The notes beneath the pieces are model-generated. The model did no database searches. It was not told the DNA's origin and worked only from the letters and a program-made list of their open reading frames with translations. Shown piece by piece: positions 58,180 through 64,000 of a stretch of DNA of 64,000 nt. The stretch comes from Ramazzottius varieornatus (lineage: Eukaryota; Tardigrada; Eutardigrada; Parachela; Ramazzottiidae): NCBI GenBank assembly GCA_001949185.1, contig BDGG01000012.1, positions 1,320,035 to 1,384,034 on the forward strand. The letters run 5' to 3'. Every line of letters starts with the position of its first letter. The first letter of the stretch is position 1. Made by a program: the position numbers and the translations under genes.

Positions 58180-59679
58180 ATGGCTTTTAAAACCCGAGAA
58201 CGACTAGGATCGTTCGGATATCGAACTCGCCGTGGATCTCTGGACGCCATCTCGGAGTCCAACAACTTCCATGAATCGAACGGTCGGAAATGGTGTAGTA
58301 CAGGCACTTCTGAGTTACTTCCGGGTCAATCAGTGGGTCTCGAGATCGACCACATCATTGAGACGCGGAAGACACCATTCAACGATGTACTGCTCGTCAA
58401 GAGGTACGCGTACTCATAAGCAGGCGGGAAATACCCTGTCCACTGAGCCTCATCGTTTCAAGCAACTCCATATTCCAAAGAAGTGATTAATGGTTGAAAT
58501 ATTATCGTGAAGTTATTCCGTTCTGTTTTGTTTTAGCAAAACCTTCAAAGAGACACTAATCCTCAACGGCATCCCTCATCTGACAAAAACCGATGGATTC
58601 GTTCCGTTTGAAATGGCGACCCATGTTCCCTTGCTCTGTCATCCCGATCCTCGACACATTCTCATTGTCGGTGGTATGGATGGATCCGGATTGACCGCAG
58701 AGATCCTGAAGCATCCCTCGGTTGAGTCTATTCATCATTGTGAAGAGGACAGTGAAATGGTTGAATTGGTGAAGAAGACCTTCCGGGTTTCTGGCTTCGA
58801 CCACGATAACCCCAAGTACAAATACTTCTCGATGAACGCCAAAGATTTCCTTCGGAATAAAGACGGTCAATACGATGTCATCATCACAGATCGAAGCTTG
58901 ACCACACGTAAGTAGAGTTAAATGTCATGGTTCGCAGTGTGATTACATGCTTCTCTAGAGTTTTTCTCGTTCTTACAGACGAAGCTGACCCGGGCATATT
59001 CGGAGTATCGTATTTTGAACTGATCAAGGACGCTTTAAAGCGTAATGGGATCGCAGTGACCCTAAGTACGCAGCTCGAAGCACCGCATGCGTCCTTTGAG
59101 CTCCCTATTCCAGTTATCGGAGTTCATGTTATTGGTCTTATAGGTTGGGGAATATGGATCGAACTACGCCCACCGGACAAAATTCTCAAAGAGAACATCA
59201 GATGGATTAGGAACCTCTTTCCGTCAGTAAACTACTACGCGGTATCTGCGCCATCTTTCCCGACCGGACAAGGTTCTTTTGTCTTGATCTTCTCCGTCTT
59301 GGAACCTGTGGCAAGATACCGTGATATTCATGCCTGAAGTCAACCGGGCTGGTTTTGTTTGTAGGGGGCTACATAATAGCATCGAAAGAAGAGGTACGCC
59401 TTCGTTGAATTATTCAGATATAGTGGAGCTGCCCACAACTTGTCGAAAATTCTGAACTTGTTTCTGTAGAACAAAGATTTCAAGACGCCCCTCAGAAATT
59501 TGTCAGAATCAGAAATGAAACCCTGGAAGCTACGATACTACAACCCGGAAGTACACTTTGCGGCTTTTGCTCTTCCCCAGTTTGCAAAGCAGCAGCTTTT
59601 CCCGCCAAAACCTCAGATCGTGGACGAAACAAGGCGTCTCGATCTGCCACGACAGCTATGCTTGAGCACCTCATGCTGA
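58180..59679 (+). CDS. Spermidine synthase-like protein with altered active-site motifs
   Basis: Five exons: 58180-58403, 58537-58907, 58979-59272, 59365-59393, 59470-59679; 375 residues (human spermidine synthase 302). The fold is recognisable along the chain: LLPGQSVGLEIDHIIETRK, LVKSKTFKETLILNG, LLCHPDPRHILIVGG, HPSVESIHHCEED, YDVIITD, the junction GQGGYIIASKEE, and LRYYNPEVHFAAFALPQFAK near the end. Family-defining residues are changed: the donor-substrate loop GGGDGG reads GGMDGS (about residue 120), the DEFxYxE putrescine site reads DGFVPFEM, and the catalytic DSSDPxGPA reads DRSLTTHEADPG. It may have a different substrate or no activity. A 29-nt exon (4) is needed for the GYIIASK strand. 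Confidence 0.88.
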
Positions 59680-60148
59680 AAGTCTGTTGTCTGGATCGCA
59701 TGTCACGAGGCGAGCTGCTACGTTCGTTAGGCTCCGTACTGAGTGTTTACGCCTGGTTAGCGAAGATAACTTCTTGACAATTCTTGTTGTCGTTTCTTTG
59801 CATGCTCGAATCTTCGCTAGCTAGTTGCAGCCGTACTCATTATCTGAAAATATCGCAGTTCATGCGATCATGTCGAACCACAAAACCTCACCATAGGGAC
59901 TGTGACGACTATACGATTACCTTTTCCACACTTCGTCTGCTCAGGAGTGATTACCCAATAAACCCATGTGTTCGAGGAAGGACGGGAAGATGAGCGTGCG
60001 TGCGAAGAACCGAGAAGCAATTAATAGTGGAAGTCCGGTAGCTAGAATGAAAATCAGATTCAATCTAAATGACTGCTTGGAATGAAATTATGAACAATGG
60101 ACGATCTTGAAATACTATAGAACGTCATACAGCAGTCATGTTGTCGTG
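59680..60148. other. Convergent 3' flanks of the spermidine synthase-like gene and CFAP70
   Basis: Both genes end towards this stretch. No repeat, RNA gene or further exon was recognised. Confidence 0.5.
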
Positions 60149-63100
60149 TCATTGTAATCTGTCCTCTGCTGGGAGTAATAGGCTTGTCGTCCTGGCATCT
60201 TCCATTTCTTCCACCAGGTTTTGAATGTCAGAAATGCCGAAAGTTCTAGCAGCATGGTAGCACCGATCAGCAATCTCTGTCCTTCTCATCCGGTAATTCA
60301 GGATAGCCAGACACGCCCATACATCCGGGTTCTTATTGTCCAAATAGTTAGCTTCTTGCAGCATACTCTCCGCCAGTGCGAGGTCCTTCCCTTCAATCAA
60401 GCAGGCTCGACCACATCCCAGCCATGTCTGGCATGTCGGATGAAGAGTTGCCGCACGGTAGAACATTTCTTCCGCTTTCCTAGAATGCTGATACTTCTCG
60501 GACAATCTTCCGTAACAGTAGTACATCTGGAACTGATCGGTGATGGGCGTCGAAAGGGACATCGCCCGCCGGAAGTTCTCAGCCGCTTCCTTGTGCCTTC
60601 CTTGTATGTAGCACACTCGTCCCAAATAAGCGAAAATGTCAGCGGTTTCTACATCGACCTCCTGAAGTCTATTCAAGAACTCTTCGGTATTGCTGTATCG
60701 TCGTTGTTCGATAAGGGACAACACGCAAGCGCGCCAGTAGACAGGGTCTCGAATACTGCAAGTATCCTTCAGCCTCTCAACACAGGCATTGGTCATTTTG
60801 TGGAGACCTAGACTGGCGAAGCTGCTGATCGCGTACCAGAAGATGTTCTCCAGTGGTGGGCTTGGTTCCGCTTTCGGCGGAGAGGGAACATCCAGCTGGT
60901 TAAATATGGCTTCGAGTTTGGTAGGGTCCATCCGAAGCTTGTCGGTTTCAACAACAGCAGCTCCGGCTGCGCCTTTGCCATCCTTCCTGCCGGGCGTGGA
61001 CTTTACACCGGAAGTACCACTTGTAGTATGGGACGGTGTGATCAGGTGAGGGTGCTTGGCAGTATCGGACGGTGCCGCCATAACGTATTCGGCTGCCTCT
61101 GTAAAACACTTATCATTCAATGTACAGTACTTGATGGGTATTGGAAACATCGGAACTGTCGAGTACCTTCTTCTGCGACGGTCCGCAGGAAGTCATTATA
61201 CAGGTCTGCATGTGCGCTCTCCAGCCCCAAAGCCTTCCTAGCCTCAGCGAAAGCTCTGCCTGTTATGATCTCCGAACTTCCTTGTCCGCGCTGTGCAGCA
61301 GCCATCTGATTGAACAGACCAAGGGCGATCCAGCTCAGCGGGGATTTCGGATACAGCAAGGTCGCCGACTCGAAGAAAACAGCCGCTTTCTCTACGTCCT
61401 CTTGCTCCAAGTAACAATATCCACTGAGTAACAACCCATTGAAATTTGTAAAGTCATCCAGCAGCATTTCTTTGAAAGCCTTTTCCGCTTCGATGTACCT
61501 ATCACAACGCATGTAGAACTGCCCGAGGTCTTGCCACATTTGAAGGTCAGTCGGTGCGGCCTTCGTTCTTTCCATGAAGTATTCTTCGGCTTTTGTTCTC
61601 TCATCATCGAGTTCAGCTTCCAGAGCTAGTACCCGCAAATGCCGAACATCGATTGGCGGCTGTATATCCATCGGGGTGTCGTGGCACTTCCGCTTGACGT
61701 GGTCCAGTGCGAAGTGAACGTACTGCATAAGGTCCACGTACAGGTTCGACAGGAAGACATCGAAGTCGCGCGGATTACCGAACGGCTGAGTCAGCTTATA
61801 CTTTTCTTGTGTCAACCGAGCGATATAGAACTTGAGTTGTTCCTTCAAAGCAGAGAAGTCTCCCGAGTCCGTCAGCCGGGTTTCGATAATGTGCAGTGTA
61901 TCTTCCTGGACCTTCTTCAGGTCAGTCTTATCGACTACTTTTTCTTTCGAGTTTGGTAGAGTTCCTTGCGCATTTTCGTAGTTTGGAGTTTCTTGCTGGA
62001 GTAGATCAGCAAACAGGTAACACATCGACTGCATCTGTTTATTCAGCGCACCTTCCGCCATGACACCCTGACTATCTTTGTGGGGAACTTCGCGACCTTC
62101 TGCCGGCTGGATCAGCGATTTCAGACGTACGATAGTTTCGCCGTGCGTCTTTCGTTCGACAAGGGGACGATCCAGCTTTATCTCCAGATGGAGGTACGTG
62201 TGGCTGTGCTGGTAGAGGACAGACTCAGGTTCACTTGCAGCACCTGGAGGACGAAAAACAAGCATCTGTTTTTAAATACTGCGAATACGCATCGTACTCG
62301 AATGCGCTGCATGGTACTCAATTACTCCACATACAATACATCGTTTTGGAAATTCTAACATACCGCCGACTTCATGCAGTTTACTCGGACTGTGACGATC
62401 CGGGACGTGCTCTGTCGTCTTCTTGGCATTCACACTGATACGGCTATTCTGATCCAGCGCCCCCTTCGTGTTCAAAGCGTTGCTGGCAGCCTTGACCATG
62501 TCCAGAGCGACGCTATGCCGCCCCGTTTTCTTCAGAAAGTGATTGTTGTCGAATGGATTGACAAAGTAGGCGCCACTGATGCTGGTAGCCCCCGGATACA
62601 ACAAGGGTTTCATATCCACAAAGGCTACACCATGGCGCGGAAGTGCCGCATCCTCTGGCGATGCCACCTCGTGATTCCCTTTCTTCTTGGCCGCCGCGCC
62701 ATGCTTTGTTTCCTGGTGCGCCACCTCAAAAATCTCAAAAGGCCACACCATGGACGAACTAGCCTGTGTCCGGAAAGCGGTTTCGGCATTGTTCGATAGC
62801 ACACAACGAAACTCCGTCAAGATCGGAACCTGGAAGAACAATTACGTAACAATAACGAAGACCCATCCCGAAAGTATTTATTTATGCAGAAGAATACTTA
62901 CCACAGGTCGTTGTTTTTCGATTTCATGTCGTTCATGCCACTGCGAAGGTTCGGCAAACTCGCCCTGTTCCGCCAAGTAATTCTTGTCAGCGAACCTTTC
63001 CCTCTTGTTGACACTTTCACCCAGCACTTGCGGATGATGAGGCCATTTCTTTACCATGAGCTGCGGAGATGGCTTTGGTATGATGGTCTTGTTCGGTGCC

Positions 63101-63843
63101 ACAAGCGTACGTTCATGCTCCGAACTACGTGGTAGGGTCGTCACGACAGAATACCCAGAGGCAGCAGCCTTGCTGTTCACAGGAAGCCACGCTTCGGGAA
63201 AGCCATAACAGCCTTGCAAGCTGATGGTGATCAGGTTGAATTTACCTCTGATGGACGGTGGAACTACCGGCTTTGGTGCTTTTATTGCTAAACGACATTC
63301 TGGCTTGTCGCAATCTCCCACAACCAAGGGTGCGTTCTTCTCCACTGCTGTTGGGGAAGGTGCAGCATGAAAGATAGTCCAGGCACCTTCGAGTTCCGAC
63401 TGCCCTTTGACCAGTGGTAACAGGTCCACAGAGCACTGGCCCAGAAGTTCTAGCTTCTCTTCCGACGCTCTCTTCTTGTCTTTCGCAACCACTGGGATAC
63501 TTTCATAGAAGTTGAGCAAAAGCGGCAAGTAAATCAAATTTTCGATGTCCTGAAAAGCCGTGATGGACAACGGAAGTACCACCCGCAAGTCTAGCGTATG
63601 CGACAAGGACGTGATCTGTACTCTGGGGGCTTCGGCCACATTGTCCGTGTTTAGTATGAACACCTTGCTCACCATCGTCCATCCCGAGTCTTTGCTTTTG
63701 GATCGATTCAAGTTGGACACATGCGTCAGAACAATCTCCAGATCTAAATTCCATGCCTCGAACAGCTCCGATGAAGGAACTGGATCTATAGCATCTGGCT
63801 TTGAAACCACAGGACTGCTGGAATTAGCTCCTGCCGTCGGCAT
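60149..63843 (-). CDS. CFAP70: CFAP70, cilia and flagella associated TPR protein
   Basis: Four exons on the minus strand: 62902-63843, 62364-62829, 61167-62243, 60149-61098; 1144 residues (human 1121). CFAP70 is an axonemal protein at the base of the outer dynein arm. The N-terminal C2-like part (ELLGQCSVDLLPLVKGQSEL, GCYGFPEAWLPV, VVTTLP) leads to HGVAFVDMKPLLYPGATSI, as in the family. Helical linkers follow, then two TPR arrays: residues about 640-790 (LALEAELDDERTKAEEYFM, WQDLGQFYMRCDRYIEAEKAF, GYCYLEQEDVEKAAVFFESA) and 950-1110 (YLGRVCYIQGRHKEAAENFR, TWLGCGRACLIEGKDLALAE, WACLAILNYRMRRTEIADR). The start is the first ATG of the frame. Upstream exons beyond 64000 cannot be excluded. Confidence 0.93.
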
Positions 63844-64000
63844 GAGCAATTATGACTGCGCCACTGACCGAGAACATCATAAAAATATAATCACAATTTT
63901 CGCGAATCTTGCCGAGTGATACACCCCTTCCCGGACGACAACCTTTCTAATCTTGGTATCCGCATTTGTTAATTGACAGCTGCGTATGTACACCACTGTG
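63844..64000. other. 5' flank of CFAP70 at the window edge
   Basis: Short AT-rich region upstream of the CFAP70 start. It may include its 5' UTR and promoter. Confidence 0.4.

Noticed and set aside
1..64000. CRISPR arrays, insertion sequences, rRNA, or polycistronic operons
   Set aside because: No direct-repeat spacer arrays, transposase genes or rRNA sequences were seen; the split genes show this is nuclear eukaryotic DNA.

Overview
The window is 64 kb of gene-dense eukaryotic nuclear DNA. Nearly every gene is split by short introns (mostly 50-90 nt, GT-AG, a few GC-AG), genes lie on both strands with little space between them, and there are no operons. Every recognised product is an animal protein: ADAM17, Skeletor, Oatp/SLCO carriers, ninjurin, a CD63-like tetraspanin and a CLIP-type serine protease homolog. 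Two motile-cilium genes (SPAG1, CFAP70) are intact, which argues against nematodes and against mites with non-flagellate sperm. A small-genome ecdysozoan, possibly a tardigrade, is my best guess. That is inference, not something read directly from the sequence.

Left part (1-12.3 kb): LDAH (+), ADAM17 (+, 18 coding exons), SPAG1 (-), UXT (-) with GSKIP inside its first intron on the same strand, archease (+) with an 11-nt exon, and intronless NSRP1 (-). A 3.3 kb gene-poor stretch with a small inverted-repeat element follows.

Middle (15.5-44 kb): an Oatp carrier (+), a ZnT zinc transporter (+) whose first intron carries a 440-bp terminal-inverted-repeat element, a small unrecognised gene (-), EBAG9 (+), ribosomal protein RPLP1 (+), VPS53 (-) with the whole Skeletor gene on the opposite strand inside one intron, a palindromic element, a second Oatp (+), ninjurin (+), DPY30 (-) and a CD63-like tetraspanin (+).

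Right part (44-64 kb): Rab5 (-), SDF2 (-), eIF2D (+), a catalytically dead serine protease homolog (-), two unrecognised nuclear-type proteins in divergent orientation with a second copy of the inverted-repeat element between them, a spermidine-synthase-like gene with altered active-site motifs (+), and CFAP70 (-).

The genes form no pathway cluster. Loose themes are membrane trafficking (Rab5, VPS53, EBAG9, CD63, SDF2) and cilium assembly (SPAG1, CFAP70). Exon structures were assembled by hand from splice sites, reading-frame phase and similarity to remembered family sequences. Coding sums are divisible by three for every model. No transcript data or database search was available.
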